Below are positions 41,212 to 41,257 of a stretch of 41,257 nt of DNA, in pieces; position 1 is the stretch's first letter, and each line of letters opens with the position of its first letter. The translations under genes and the position numbers were made by a program. A model generated the notes under the pieces. It saw only the letters and a program-made list of their open reading frames with translations. It was not told the origin of the DNA and ran no database searches. The DNA is from JBCDGZ01 sp038750655 (GTDB taxonomy: Bacteria > Bacteroidota > Bacteroidia > Chitinophagales > Saprospiraceae): the NCBI GenBank assembly GCA_038750655.1, contig JBCDGZ010000064.1, positions 1 through 41,257 of the forward strand, read 5' to 3'.

Positions 41212-41230
41212 TTTCACTTCCGAAGTGAAA
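41212..41230. promoter_or_regulatory. Perfect 19-bp palindrome upstream of the hydrolase operon
   Basis: TTTCACTTC-C-GAAGTGAAA: perfect 9-base arms around one base. Immediately to the right, 41243-41257 (ATTACTTCCGAAATG) is a similar imperfect copy with the same ACTTCCGAA core, cut by the window end. Two adjacent sites of this kind suit a TetR- or HxlR/MarR-type dimer, whose gene is probably just outside the window. Confidence 0.65.
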
Positions 41231-41257
41231 GTAAATATATGAATTACTTCCGAAATG

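Overview
The window looks like chromosomal DNA from a member of the Bacteroidota, probably a marine or free-living Saprospiria-type organism (the phylum is well supported; the class is a guess). Support comes from TonB-dependent receptors with an N-terminal carboxypeptidase-regulatory-like domain, DUF4249 and DUF4374 lipoproteins, DUF1501/DUF1800 secreted proteins, LytTR two-component signalling, and promoters with the phylum's TAnnTTTG -7 element. No rRNA or tRNA gene was recognised.

Layout. 1-3.1 kb: a triple-PAS sigma-54 activator, a DoxX-like membrane protein and a secreted YceI protein. 3.4-6.7 kb: a TonB receptor with its DUF4249 lipoprotein, closed by a strong terminator. 6.7-8.5 kb: a LytTR response regulator and its LytS-type kinase. 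8.7-11.6 kb: a bestrophin channel, a phytanoyl-CoA-dioxygenase-like enzyme and an AraC regulator. 11.7-22.5 kb: a probable iron-acquisition block. It holds a di-heme oxidoreductase and an imelysin transcribed away from a TonB receptor, a DUF4374 lipoprotein, an ABC ATPase and a giant permease fused to a dead M1-peptidase fold. 22.5-28.2 kb: two VOC/glyoxalase proteins, an unknown membrane-anchored protein and a DUF1501/DUF1800 pair.

28.3-29.8 kb is the most unusual stretch. It has two CRISPR-like arrays (7 + 7 copies of one 36-bp repeat, twelve unique 32-35 bp spacers) in the same orientation. A complete Doc/Fic toxin-antitoxin cassette sits exactly where one spacer should be. No cas gene is visible in the window. 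A short Crp/Fnr-family protein follows.

30.7-36.3 kb: an outer-membrane porin, an unknown lipoprotein, an Ig-like lipoprotein and an SDR enzyme. A promoter with paired 15-bp direct repeats at 21-bp spacing (LytTR-like geometry) then precedes two small secreted charged proteins. 36.33-37.60 kb is an intact IS481-like insertion sequence placed just after a stop codon.

37.6-41.3 kb: a YggS PLP protein, then a compact regulon. A Cys-rich MarR repressor, a DUF2024 protein and a CPVC thioredoxin-like protein each have a copy of the same palindrome (TWAGKAATYCTAA) at their promoters. Last come a SnoaL-like protein and an alpha/beta hydrolase, with a separate perfect 19-bp palindrome upstream at the window edge.
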